A DNA stretch of 64,000 nt from Lysobacteraceae bacterium PS02065 (GTDB lineage Bacteria; Pseudomonadota; Gammaproteobacteria; Xanthomonadales; Rhodanobacteraceae), in assembly GCA_029959555.1 (NCBI GenBank), contig JASCPI010000003.1:62001-126000 (forward strand), given 5' to 3'. The position numbers and the translations under genes are program-made. Positions 9,284-17,516 of the stretch are shown here, one piece after another (within the stretch, counting starts at the first letter, position 1; each line of letters begins with the position of its first letter). Below the pieces are notes generated by a model. The model was not told the origin of the DNA. It searched no databases and worked only from the letters and a program-made list of their open reading frames with translations.

Positions 9284-10051
9284 TCACATCAGGAAGGCGG
9301 TCATCACGAAGTCGAGCGCGAGCACGACGATCGACGACGACACGACCGTGCGCGTCGTCGCGTAGGCGACGCCCTCGCTGGTCGGCGGCGTCGTGTAACC
9401 CTGGAACGTGGCGATGAGGGCGATCACCGCGCCGAACACGGTGCTCTTGACCACGCCGTTGACGACGTCCTTCCAGACGTCGACGCTCGCGGTCATGTTG
9501 CCCCAGAAGGTACCGTTGTCGAGGCCGAGCCAGCTCACGCCGACGAGGTGCGCACCGAGGATGCCGAGCGCATTGAAGACGCACACGAGCAGCGGCATCG
9601 CGAGGATGCCGGCGATGAAACGAGGCGCGACGACGTAGGCCATCGGGTCGACCGCCATCATCTCCATCGCCGAGAGCTGGTCGGTCGCGCGCATGAGGCC
9701 GATCTCGGCCGTGACCGAGGTGCCGGCGCGGCCCGCGAACAGCAGCGCGGTGACGACCGGCCCGAGCTCGCGGAACAGCGACAGCGCCACGACCGTGCCG
9801 AGTGCCGCGGTGCCACCGAAGATCGACAGCGTGTAATAGAGCTGCAGCGACAGCACCATGCCGACGAACAGGCCGCAGGTCATGACGATGACGAGGCTCA
9901 TCGCGCCGACGAACCAGACCTGGCGCACCGTTTCCTGGAAATGGCGAAGGCTGCGCGGGATCGCGGCGAGGATGCCGAACAGGAACAGTCCGGCCGAGCC
10001 GAGCTGGGCGAGCGACTCGGCGACGACGGAAGGACGACGGGGCAGGCTCAT
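9284..10051 (-). CDS. mlaE: MlaE permease of the phospholipid ABC transporter
   Basis: A 255-residue inner-membrane permease of the MlaE/YrbE family with about five to six hydrophobic segments. Conserved blocks are FRELGPVVTALLFAGRAGTSVTAEIG, with the EExxE-like helix typical of the family, then MRATDQLSAMEMMAVDP and FQGYTT. A longer frame upstream lacks family similarity; the ATG at 10051 overlaps the mlaF stop by ATGA and gives normal length. It works with MlaF (ATPase), MlaD and MlaB. Confidence 0.96.
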   Translation of the reverse strand: MSLPRRPSVVAESLAQLGSAGLFLFGILAAIPRSLRHFQETVRQVWFVGAMSLVIVMTCGLFVGMVLSLQLYYTLSIFGGTAALGTVVALSLFRELGPVVTALLFAGRAGTSVTAEIGLMRATDQLSAMEMMAVDPMAYVVAPRFIAGILAMPLLVCVFNALGILGAHLVGVSWLGLDNGTFWGNMTASVDVWKDVVNGVVKSTVFGAVIALIATFQGYTTPPTSEGVAYATTRTVVSSSIVVLALDFVMTAFLM

Positions 10052-10890
10052 CGGCGCGCCTCCGGGAAGCCGAGGTCGGTCGCGTAATCGCGTGCCGGGT
10101 ACTGGAACGGCACCGGGCCGTCGGCCTCGCCACCGAAGAACTGGCGCGTCCACGGCGAGTCGCGTTCGGCGAGTTCGTCGGGATGGCCTTGCGCGGCGAC
10201 CTTGCCGCCGGCGATGAGGTAGACATGGTCGGCGACGCGACGCACCGCGGCGAACTCGTGGGCGACGAGGATGCTCGTGATGCCGAGCGTGTCGTTGAGC
10301 GTGCGGATCAGCTTGAGCACCTGGTTGAGCGCGATCGGGTCGAGGCCGACGAACGGCTCGTCGTAGATCATGAGGCTCGGGTCGCGCACGATGGCGCGAG
10401 CGAGCGCGACACGCCGCGCCATGCCGCCCGAGAGTTCCGCCGGCATGAGGTGCGCCGCACCGCGCAAACCGACCGCCTGCAGGCGCGTGAGCACGATCGT
10501 GCGCACGAGCTCCTCGGGCAGGCGCAGGTGCTGGCGCAGCGGGAACGCGACGTTCTCGAACACCGTGAAGTCGGTGAGCAGCGCCGAATTCTGGAACAGG
10601 TAACCGATCTTCTCGCGCAGCGCGAAAAGCTTCGCGCGCGACAGCGTCGGGACGTTCTCGCCGTCGACGCGCACGCTGCCCGCATCGGGCGCGAGCTGGC
10701 CGGTGACGTGGCGCAACAGGGTCGTCTTGCCGGTGCCGCTCGGCCCCATGATCGCGGTCACGCGACCGCGCGCGATGTCGAGGTCGATGCCGTCGAAGAT
10801 CACCTTGCCGTTGAGCACGGTGCGCAGGCCGCGCACCTCGACGGCCGAGGCGGCGGGCGTCGTCGCGGAAACGTCGCGCGTCGTCGTCAT
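10048..10890 (-). CDS. mlaF: MlaF ATP-binding subunit of the phospholipid ABC transporter
   Basis: A 280-residue ABC ATPase. Walker A GPSGTGKT is at residues 49-56, signature LSGGMARR near residue 150 and Walker B MIYDEPFVGLDP near residue 170, with the H-loop in LVAHE. The SGGMARR form of the signature is typical of MlaF. It powers phospholipid movement at the inner membrane. The ATG at 10890 overlaps the gmk stop by ATGA, so mlaF is translationally linked to guanylate kinase, an unusual pairing. Confidence 0.96.
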   Translation of the reverse strand: MTTTRDVSATTPAASAVEVRGLRTVLNGKVIFDGIDLDIARGRVTAIMGPSGTGKTTLLRHVTGQLAPDAGSVRVDGENVPTLSRAKLFALREKIGYLFQNSALLTDFTVFENVAFPLRQHLRLPEELVRTIVLTRLQAVGLRGAAHLMPAELSGGMARRVALARAIVRDPSLMIYDEPFVGLDPIALNQVLKLIRTLNDTLGITSILVAHEFAAVRRVADHVYLIAGGKVAAQGHPDELAERDSPWTRQFFGGEADGPVPFQYPARDYATDLGFPEARR

Positions 10891-11504
10891 TCGGGCTTCA
10901 ACAGGTCGTCGAGCAGCACCGCGTTGCGCACGAGCTGCACGTCGCGGCGCAGGCGCCGCGCGATGAAGATCGCACGCAGGTCCGCGAGTGCCTGGCCGAA
11001 CTCGTCGTTGATCACGACGTAGTCGAAATCGACCGCACGCCCGATCTCGACGCGCGAGTCGGCGATGCGCCGCGCGATCTGCTCGGCGCTGTCGGACGCG
11101 CGCGTGCGCAGGCGCCGCTCGAGCTCCGCGCGCGATGGCGGCAGGATGAAGATGCTGAGCGCCTCCTCCCATTTCTCGCGCACCTGGCGCGCGCCCTGCC
11201 AGTCGATCTCGAGCAGCACGTCGCGGCCTTCGGCGAGCAGCGGCTCGACCGCGGCGCGCGCGGTTCCCTTGTAGTCGCCGTGCACGTTGGCGTACTCGAA
11301 GAACGCGCCGGCCTGCGCCATGTGCTCGAACACCTCGCGCGAGACGAAGTGGTAGTGCTGGCCGTCGACCTCGCCGGGACGCGGCGGGCGTGACGTGTAC
11401 GAGACCGACAGCGCGATCGACGGCTCGCGCTCGAGCAGCGCCTTGACGAGGCTGGTCTTCCCTGCGCCCGACGGCGCGGCGACGATGTAGAGCGTGCCGG
11501 ACAC
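10887..11504 (-). CDS. gmk: Guanylate kinase
   Basis: A 205-residue kinase converting GMP and ATP to GDP and ADP. P-loop APSGAGKT is at residues 10-17. SYTSRPPRPGEVDGQHYHFV is the GMP-binding region and EIDWQGARQVR follows. The start is GTG; the codon at 11504 is favoured because GGAG lies 5 nt upstream. An in-frame GTG at 11510 that overlaps the yicC stop would add two residues. It is followed by mlaF with a 4-bp overlap, and yicC precedes it as in many proteobacteria. Confidence 0.96.
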   Translation of the reverse strand: MSGTLYIVAAPSGAGKTSLVKALLEREPSIALSVSYTSRPPRPGEVDGQHYHFVSREVFEHMAQAGAFFEYANVHGDYKGTARAAVEPLLAEGRDVLLEIDWQGARQVREKWEEALSIFILPPSRAELERRLRTRASDSAEQIARRIADSRVEIGRAVDFDYVVINDEFGQALADLRAIFIARRLRRDVQLVRNAVLLDDLLKPE

Positions 11505-11506
11505 GG

Positions 11507-12370
11507 TCACTCCAGGTTCTGGATCTGCTCGCGCATCTGCTCGATGAGCACCTTGAGCTCCACGGCGGCCTTGGTGGTGCGCGGATCGGCGGCCTTGGAG
11601 CCCAGCGTGTTGGCCTCGCGGTTGAACTCCTGCATGAGGAAGTCGAGGCGACGGCCGACCACTTCGCGCAGGCCGAGGATGCGGCGCGCCTCGACGATGT
11701 GCGAGCTCAGGCGATCGAGCTCCTCGTCGACGTCCAGGCGCTGCAGCTGCATGACGATCTCCTGCTCGATGCGTCCCGGATCGACCGGCTGCTTGATCTC
11801 GGCGAGGCGCAGGTCGAGCCGCGCGCGTGCGGCGGCACGCACTTCCGGCAGGTGCTCGCGCACGCCGGCGACGATCGCCTCGATGCCGTCGAGCCGCTCG
11901 CGCACGAAGCCGGCGAGGCGCTCGCCCTCGCGCTCGCGCGTGGCGATGAATTCGCCGAGGGCCTCGTCGAGCAGCGACTGCGCCTGCTCGCGCAGGCTGT
12001 CGGCGTCGGGCGAGGTGTCGCGCAGTACGCCAGGCCAGCCGAGCACGTCGGTGAAGTTCACGCGCATCGACGGGAAGCGTGAGGTCAGCGCCGACGCCGT
12101 GTCGGCGAGGCGATCGACGACCTCCTGGTCGACCACGAGCGCGGCCGCGCGCGTCGATGCTGGCTTGAAGCGCACGGTCACGTCGACCTTGCCGCGCGAC
12201 AGGCGCGCGTTGAGCGTGTCGCGCAGCTGCGGCTCGAAGCTGCGCAGGTCGTCGGGCAGGCGCGGGCTCAGCTCGAGGTAACGGTGGTTCACCGAGCGCA
12301 ACTCGATGCCGAGGTTGCCGTGCGCCGTCTCGCGTTCTGCGCTCGCGAAAGCGGTCATGCTGCGGATCAT
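11507..12370 (-). CDS. yicC: YicC family endoribonuclease-like protein
   Basis: 287 residues, the length of E. coli YicC. It begins MIRSMTAFASAE and shows the YicC N-terminal block LRSVNHRYLELSPRLP. The C-terminal DUF1732 block is EVVGRRLDFLMQEFNREANTLGSKA. YicC-type proteins are described as RNA-processing enzymes that affect stress RNAs; that role is from family knowledge only. The frame is open upstream to 12496, but the ATG at 12370 matches the family start. It is divergent from rph (73-bp gap) and continues into gmk. Confidence 0.93.
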   Translation of the reverse strand: MIRSMTAFASAERETAHGNLGIELRSVNHRYLELSPRLPDDLRSFEPQLRDTLNARLSRGKVDVTVRFKPASTRAAALVVDQEVVDRLADTASALTSRFPSMRVNFTDVLGWPGVLRDTSPDADSLREQAQSLLDEALGEFIATREREGERLAGFVRERLDGIEAIVAGVREHLPEVRAAARARLDLRLAEIKQPVDPGRIEQEIVMQLQRLDVDEELDRLSSHIVEARRILGLREVVGRRLDFLMQEFNREANTLGSKAADPRTTKAAVELKVLIEQMREQIQNLE

Positions 12371-12404
12371 GGGGCGCCGGCCATCGGGGAAAGGCCGGCA
12401 ATGG

Positions 12405-12410
12405 TAAACT
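12405..12410 (+). promoter_or_regulatory. Candidate -10 element for rph
   Basis: TAAACT (4/6 to TATAAT) lies 33 nt before the rph start in the divergent yicC-rph gap. No convincing -35 is seen at the proper spacing, so support is weak. Confidence 0.25.
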
Positions 12411-12443
12411 GCGCGGCCGGATTGCCAAAGCACCCCCTCCCGC

Positions 12444-13172
12444 ATGTCCTTGCAGCGCCCCAGCGGCCGCGCGCCCGACCAGTTGCGCCCCGTCACCTTC
12501 GAAAGGCGCTATACGCGCCACGCCGAAGGCTCCGTCCTCGTCTCGTTCGGCGACACGCGCGTGCTCTGCACGGCCAGTGTCGAGGACAAGGTGCCACCGT
12601 TCCTGCGCGGCAAGGGCGAGGGCTGGCTCACCGCCGAGTACGGCATGCTGCCGCGCGCCACCAAGGACCGCACCCAGCGCGAGGCCGCCCGTGGCGGCCA
12701 GGGCGGTCGCACGATGGAGATCCAGCGCCTGATCGGGCGCAGCCTGCGTGCCTGCGTGGACCGCGGCGCGCTCGGCGAGCGCACGATCACGTTCGACTGC
12801 GACGTGCTGCAGGCCGACGGCGGCACGCGCACGGCCGCGATCACCGGCGCCTACGTGGCCCTCGTCGACGCGATCGCCGGCCTCAAGGCGCGCAACGCGT
12901 TCAAGCGCGACCCGATCGTCGGCGCGATCGCCGCGGTGTCGGTCGGCGTCTGGCAGGGCATGCCCGTGCTCGACCTCGACTACGCCGAGGATTCGACCTG
13001 CGACACCGACATGAACGTCGTCATGAACGACGGCGGCGGCTTCATCGAGCTGCAGGGCACGGCCGAAGGGCACGCGTTCCGGCGCGAGGAGCTCGATGCC
13101 CTGCTCGGCCTCGCCTCGAGCGGCATCGCCGAACTGTGCCGCCTGCAGCGCGAGGCGCTCGCGGCCGGCTGA
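12444..13172 (+). CDS. rph: Ribonuclease PH
   Basis: A 242-residue phosphorolytic 3'-5' exoribonuclease that trims the 3' ends of tRNA precursors using phosphate. It starts [20 protein letters not shown]. Conserved blocks are [20 protein letters not shown], the active-site region [16 protein letters not shown], and [14 protein letters not shown] with the phosphate-binding arginine. A late [15 protein letters not shown] motif holds conserved acidic residues. The gene is full length and followed 47 bp later by rdgB, a common arrangement. Confidence 0.97.
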   Translation: MSLQRPSGRAPDQLRPVTFERRYTRHAEGSVLVSFGDTRVLCTASVEDKVPPFLRGKGEGWLTAEYGMLPRATKDRTQREAARGGQGGRTMEIQRLIGRSLRACVDRGALGERTITFDCDVLQADGGTRTAAITGAYVALVDAIAGLKARNAFKRDPIVGAIAAVSVGVWQGMPVLDLDYAEDSTCDTDMNVVMNDGGGFIELQGTAEGHAFRREELDALLGLASSGIAELCRLQREALAAG

Positions 13173-13219
13173 CGCGGCGCGCCGACGACGGCGCACCGCC
13201 TCCCGACGCGGAGGATCCG

Positions 13220-13825
13220 ATGACACGCATCGTGCTGGCCAGCAGCAACGCCGGGAAGCTCGCCGAAATCCGCGACATCCTCGCCGACACCGGCATCACG
13301 CTCGTCGCGCAGTCCGAGCTCGGCATCGGCGATGCCGAGGAGGCCGGCCTCACGTTCGTCGAAAACGCGATCCTCAAGGCACGTCACGCGGCCGCCCTGA
13401 GCGGCCTGCCCGCGCTCGCCGACGATTCGGGACTGTGCGTGGACGCGCTCGATGGCGCCCCGGGCCTGCTGTCCGCACGCTACGCCGGCGGCCACGGCGA
13501 CAACGCCGCCAACATCGCCAAGCTGCTGATCGCGCTGCACGGCGTTTCCGACGACCGGCGCGGCGCGCACTTCCACTGCGTGCTGGCCCTGCTGCGCAGC
13601 GCCGACGATCCGGCCCCGCTGGTCGCCGAAGGGCGCTGGCGCGGCGCGATCCTCGACGCCCCGCGCGGCGCCGGCGGCCACGGCTACGATCCGGTATTCC
13701 TCGACACGGCCAGCGGCCTCAGCGCGGCCGAACTCGACCCCGCCGACAAGAACGCGATCAGTCACCGCGGCCAGGCGCTGCAACGGCTGCGCGCCCTCTG
13801 GCCCGCGGACGGGCGGCTCGCCTGA
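13220..13825 (+). CDS. rdgB: XTP/dITP diphosphatase (RdgB/HAM1 family)
   Basis: A 201-residue Ham1-family pyrophosphatase that removes non-canonical purine nucleotides (dITP, XTP) from the nucleotide pool. SSNAGKLAEI at the N terminus is the nucleotide-binding block, LTFVENAILKARHAA follows, and ADDSGLCVDAL carries the catalytic acidic residues. GYDPVFLD and KNAISHRGQAL complete the active site. The ATG at 13220 has GAGGA upstream. It lies between rph and hemW. Confidence 0.96.
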   Translation: MTRIVLASSNAGKLAEIRDILADTGITLVAQSELGIGDAEEAGLTFVENAILKARHAAALSGLPALADDSGLCVDALDGAPGLLSARYAGGHGDNAANIAKLLIALHGVSDDRRGAHFHCVLALLRSADDPAPLVAEGRWRGAILDAPRGAGGHGYDPVFLDTASGLSAAELDPADKNAISHRGQALQRLRALWPADGRLA

Positions 13826-13876
13826 CGCCAACGCGCGCCTTGCCGGGCCGCCGACGCGCCACCATGCTGTGATCCC

Positions 13877-15055
13877 ATGCCGCTGACCGCCCCCCCGCTG
13901 TCGCTCTACGTGCACATCCCGTGGTGCGTGAAGAAGTGCCCTTACTGCGATTTCAACTCGCACGCGGTGCGCGACGGCGTCCCGCAGGACGCCTATGTTG
14001 ACGCGCTGCTGGCCGACCTCGACGGCGACCTCGCGGATTTCGGCGCGGCATCGCAGGGGCGCCCGCTCGCGAGCGTGTTCTTCGGCGGCGGCACGCCGAG
14101 CCTGTTCTCGCCGGCCTCGATAGGCCGCATCCTCGACGGCGCCGAACGGCGCCTCGGCTTCGCGCCCGGCATCGAGATCACGCTCGAGGCCAACCCCGGC
14201 ACGATCGAGCACGGCCGCTTCGACGGCTACCGCAGCGCTGGCGTCAATCGCGTGAGCTTCGGCGTGCAGAGCTTCGACGACGACAAGCTGCGCCGGCTCG
14301 GCCGCATCCATTCGGCCGAAGACGCCGCCCGCGCGATCGGCGAGGCGCGCGACGCCGGCATCGACAACCTCAACCTCGACCTCATGTACGCGCTGCCGGC
14401 GCAGGACCTCGACGGGGCCCTCGCCGACGTCGAGCGCGCGCTCGCGCTCGCGCCCGAGCACCTTTCGCACTACCAGCTCACGCTCGAGCCGAATACGCTG
14501 TTCGCGTCGCGACCGCCGCCACTCCCCGACAGCGACGCCGCCTGGGACATGCAGGAGCACTGCCAGCAACGACTCGCCGAGGCGGGCTACGCGCAGTACG
14601 AGGTCTCGGCCTATGCACGCCCGGGCCGGCGCGCCGCGCACAACCTCAACTACTGGCGCTTCGGCGACTACCTCGGCATCGGCGCGGGCGCGCACGGCAA
14701 GCTCACCGATGCCGCAGGCGGCACGATCACGCGACGCGCCAAGCAGCGCACGCCGCGTGCCTACCTGGAACACGCGACGACGGCGCGACGGATCGCCAGC
14801 GACACGTCACTCGCTTCGGCCGATCTGCCGTTCGAGTACATGATGAACGCGCTGCGCCTCGTTGACGGCGTACCGCGCGCGGATTTCGCCGCACGCACCG
14901 GACTCGACGACACGACCCTCGCCGACGCGCTCGGCGAAGCGACTTCACGCGGCTGGATCGCGCGTGACGAGACCGTCCTGCGCACGACCGATGAAGGCCA
15001 GCGCCTGCTCAACGACGTGATCGGCCTGTTCCTGCCGGAGCGCGAGCATGCTTGA
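13877..15055 (+). CDS. hemW: HemW-like radical SAM protein (heme chaperone family)
   Basis: A 392-residue radical SAM protein. The cluster motif C17-x3-C21-x2-C24 lies in HIPWCVKKCPYCDFN. FFGGGTPSLF and LEANPGTIEHGRF follow, as in HemW/YggW. HemW binds heme and is thought to hand it to respiratory enzymes; it lacks the extra HemN cysteine after the CxxxCxxC motif (here CDFNS), which argues against coproporphyrinogen oxidase activity. It overlaps the following small cysteine-rich gene by 8 bp. Confidence 0.94.
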   Translation: MPLTAPPLSLYVHIPWCVKKCPYCDFNSHAVRDGVPQDAYVDALLADLDGDLADFGAASQGRPLASVFFGGGTPSLFSPASIGRILDGAERRLGFAPGIEITLEANPGTIEHGRFDGYRSAGVNRVSFGVQSFDDDKLRRLGRIHSAEDAARAIGEARDAGIDNLNLDLMYALPAQDLDGALADVERALALAPEHLSHYQLTLEPNTLFASRPPPLPDSDAAWDMQEHCQQRLAEAGYAQYEVSAYARPGRRAAHNLNYWRFGDYLGIGAGAHGKLTDAAGGTITRRAKQRTPRAYLEHATTARRIASDTSLASADLPFEYMMNALRLVDGVPRADFAARTGLDDTTLADALGEATSRGWIARDETVLRTTDEGQRLLNDVIGLFLPEREHA

Positions 15056-15236
15056 GTTCGTCGTCGTGCACTGCCCGTACTGCGGAGAAGGCTTCGAGAC
15101 CAGCGTCGACTGCTCGGCCGGCTCGCAGGCCTACGTCGAGGACTGCGCGATCTGCTGCCGCCCGATCGAGGTGCACGTGCAGGTCGGCGACGACGAGGAG
15201 CTGGTCGGCGTGTCGACGCGCCGCGACAGCGACTGA
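15048..15236 (+). CDS. CPXCG-motif cysteine-rich small protein
   Basis: A 62-residue protein with CPYCG at residues 9-13, C22, and CAICC at 33-37, matching the small CPXCG-motif family found in gammaproteobacteria. The paired cysteines suggest a zinc ribbon; function is unknown. Its start lies inside the hemW 3' end (8-bp overlap), so it is probably translated from the same message. It is followed by the cobalamin riboswitch. Confidence 0.85.
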   Translation: MLEFVVVHCPYCGEGFETSVDCSAGSQAYVEDCAICCRPIEVHVQVGDDEELVGVSTRRDSD

Positions 15237-15314
15237 CGGCCTGCGGCGCGATGACGCGCCTTGGATCCCGCCTCGCTTGCGGGTACTCCGGGCGGCACCT
15301 ACACTCCGCGCCGC

Positions 15315-15525
15315 CGCAGGTGCCCTGCCGTCCATGACGTCGGGGTGAAACGGGAAGCCGGTGCGAAGGGTACCTCGGGCGACGATTGCCCACTCCTTCC
15401 ATTCCGGCGCTGCCCCCGCAACGGTAGGCAAGCCAAGCCTGGTCGAAACGCCACTGTGCCGAGCACGGGAAGGCGACCGGGTCGATGCCCAAGGCATCGC
15501 TTGCAAGCCCGGAGACCGGCCCGTG
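15315..15525 (+). promoter_or_regulatory. Cobalamin (AdoCbl) riboswitch upstream of btuB
   Basis: The region carries the sequence marks of the B12 riboswitch in order: GGTGCC near 15319, GGGAAGCCGGTGCGAAG near 15352, the B12-box core GCTGCCCCCGCAACGGTA near 15410, CCACTG, then GGGAAGGCGACCGG, GATGCCC, and the closing AGCCCGGAGACCGGCC near 15505-15522. It ends about 130 nt before btuB. In this family cobalamin binding lowers expression of the uptake gene, usually by hiding the ribosome site or by termination. Confidence 0.93.
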
Positions 15526-15655
15526 GCGGACGTCGACGACGTCCACAGTTCCAGGCGTCGCGGCGGGCGACGGACCGGATGGCTCGAAGCCCGGCTTCGT
15601 CCGCCCGTTCCTCCGTGCGCGCCTGGTGTCGCGGGTGCGCGTACCGGAGAAACCC

Positions 15656-17443
15656 ATGTTCCGTCCTTCCCTGCTTTCCGTTTCGATCCTCGCCGCGTTC
15701 GCGGCGCCCGCCTCGGCCCTCGACATCGCCGAGCAGCCCGACGTCGTCGTGACCGCCTCGGGCGTGTCGCAGACCGTCGACAGCGTGCTCGCCGACGTCA
15801 GCATCATCACGCGCCAGGACATCGACGCCAGCGTCGCGCGCGACACCAGCGACCTGCTGCGCCTGCAGGCCGGTGTGGACATCGCGCGCACCGGCGGCCC
15901 GGGCAGCCAGACCTCGGTGTTCCTGCGTGGCACCAACAGCAACCACGTGCTCGTGCTCGTCGACGGCGTGCGCGCCGCCGCGCTCGGCACGGGCGCGTTC
16001 ACCTGGGAGACGCTGCCGCTCGACACGATCGAGCGCATCGAGATCGTGCGCGGCCCGCGTGCGAGCTACTGGGGCTCCGACGCGATCGGCGGCGTGATCC
16101 AGATCTTCACGCGCAAGCTCGACGGCGCACGCGTGAGCCTCGGCTACGGCAGCGACAACGACCGCAAGGCGACCGCCGGGTACGGCGCGCGTGGCGACGC
16201 CGGCGGTTTCGCCGTGCAGCTCGGCTGGCGCGCGACCGACGGCTTCCCGAGCCAGAACGAGAACGGTTTCGGCTACGAGCCGAAGGACCACGGCTTCGAG
16301 AACCACTACGCGACACTCAGCGGCGATGCGCGCGTCGGCACGCAGACGCTGTCGGGCTCGATCACGCGCAGCGAAGGCGACGTCGAGTTCGCCGGCGGCG
16401 ACTCGAGCTTCACGCAACAGGTGATCAGCGGCGTGCTCGAGGGTGCGCTCGGCGCACAGTGGCAGCATCGCCTGCAGCTCGGCAACACGCGCGAGGACTA
16501 CGAGACGCCGGCCTACTTTTCGCTGTACCGCAGCCGCCGCGACAGCATCGGCTGGCGCCACGACGTCGCGATCGCCGACAACCAGCGCATCGTCGCCGGC
16601 GTCGACCACGTCCGTGAGGAAGGCGACAACCGCGGCAGCTACGTCGAGAAGCGCGACAACACGGGCCTGCACCTCGGCTGGATCGGCAGCTTCGGCGCGA
16701 TCGACACCGACCTTTCCGTACGCCACGACGACAACAGCGAGTTCGGCACCGCGACGACGGGATCGGGTGCGCTCGGCTGGCGCTTCGGCGACACGGCGCG
16801 CGCCTACGCGAGCTACGGCCAGGGCTTCCGTGCACCGACGCTCAACGAGCAGTTCTCACCGGGCTTCGGCGGCTTCTATGCCGGCAATCCCGAGCTCGAT
16901 CCCGAGAAGTCGCGCAATGCCGAGGTCGGCGTCGAGTTCACGCCGGTCGAGGGACAGCGCTTCAAGGTCAACGTGTTCTCGAACCGCGTGAGGAACCTGA
17001 TCAGCTTCACGGGCGTGGCCTCCCAGGCAGAGAACGTCGCGCGCGCGAAGATCCGCGGCAGCGAACTCGCCTACGACGGCCGCTTCGGCGACTGGAACCT
17101 CGGCGCGACGTTCACCTGGCAGGATCCCCGCAACGAGGACACCGACACGTTGCTGCTGCGCCGCGCGAAGCAGAAGGCCTCGGTGGTGGCCGACTACCGC
17201 CTCGGCGACACCGGCACGGTCGGCGCGGAAGTGCTGTACGCCGGCACGCGCGACGACGTCGGCGGCATCGGCCTGCCGAGCTATACCCTACTCAACCTGC
17301 GCACGAGCTGGCGCCTCGCCGCGGACTGGACGCTCGCCGCGCGCGTCGAGAACGTGACCGATCGCGATTACGAGCTCGCCTACGGCTACAACACGCCGGG
17401 CCGCACGGGCTTCGTCGAAGTGACCTGGTCGCCGGCGAAGTGA
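15656..17443 (+). CDS. btuB: TonB-dependent vitamin B12 receptor BtuB
   Basis: A 595-residue outer-membrane beta-barrel receptor. A signal peptide (about 21 residues) is followed by the TonB-box-like DVVVTASG near residues 29-36. The plug domain shows DLLRLQAGVDIARTGGPGSQTSVFLRG and VLVLVDGVR, and the barrel ends RTGFVEVTWSPAK. The ATG at 15656 is chosen because GGAGA stands 5 nt upstream and a normal signal peptide follows. The cobalamin riboswitch directly upstream supports B12 or corrinoid as substrate. No BtuCDF transporter genes are in the window. Confidence 0.93.
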   Translation: MFRPSLLSVSILAAFAAPASALDIAEQPDVVVTASGVSQTVDSVLADVSIITRQDIDASVARDTSDLLRLQAGVDIARTGGPGSQTSVFLRGTNSNHVLVLVDGVRAAALGTGAFTWETLPLDTIERIEIVRGPRASYWGSDAIGGVIQIFTRKLDGARVSLGYGSDNDRKATAGYGARGDAGGFAVQLGWRATDGFPSQNENGFGYEPKDHGFENHYATLSGDARVGTQTLSGSITRSEGDVEFAGGDSSFTQQVISGVLEGALGAQWQHRLQLGNTREDYETPAYFSLYRSRRDSIGWRHDVAIADNQRIVAGVDHVREEGDNRGSYVEKRDNTGLHLGWIGSFGAIDTDLSVRHDDNSEFGTATTGSGALGWRFGDTARAYASYGQGFRAPTLNEQFSPGFGGFYAGNPELDPEKSRNAEVGVEFTPVEGQRFKVNVFSNRVRNLISFTGVASQAENVARAKIRGSELAYDGRFGDWNLGATFTWQDPRNEDTDTLLLRRAKQKASVVADYRLGDTGTVGAEVLYAGTRDDVGGIGLPSYTLLNLRTSWRLAADWTLAARVENVTDRDYELAYGYNTPGRTGFVEVTWSPAK

Positions 17444-17447
17444 TCCA

Positions 17448-17481
17448 CCGTCCCGTCGCGCCGCGAGGCGCGGCGGGACGG
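17448..17481 (+). terminator. Candidate terminator hairpin after btuB
   Basis: CCGTCCCGTCGCGC pairs with GCGCGGCGGGACGG (13 of 14 positions, one G-U type change) five bases after the btuB stop. Only a short, weak T-rich stretch follows, so efficiency is uncertain. Confidence 0.5.
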
Positions 17482-17516
17482 GCCTGTTCGCTCCCGCGCG
17501 AGCGTGCCAGAATGCG

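Noticed and set aside
13877..15055. Coproporphyrinogen III oxidase (HemN) instead of HemW
   Set aside because: The extra cysteine expected after the CxxxCxxC motif in HemN is not present, and the length is that of HemW.
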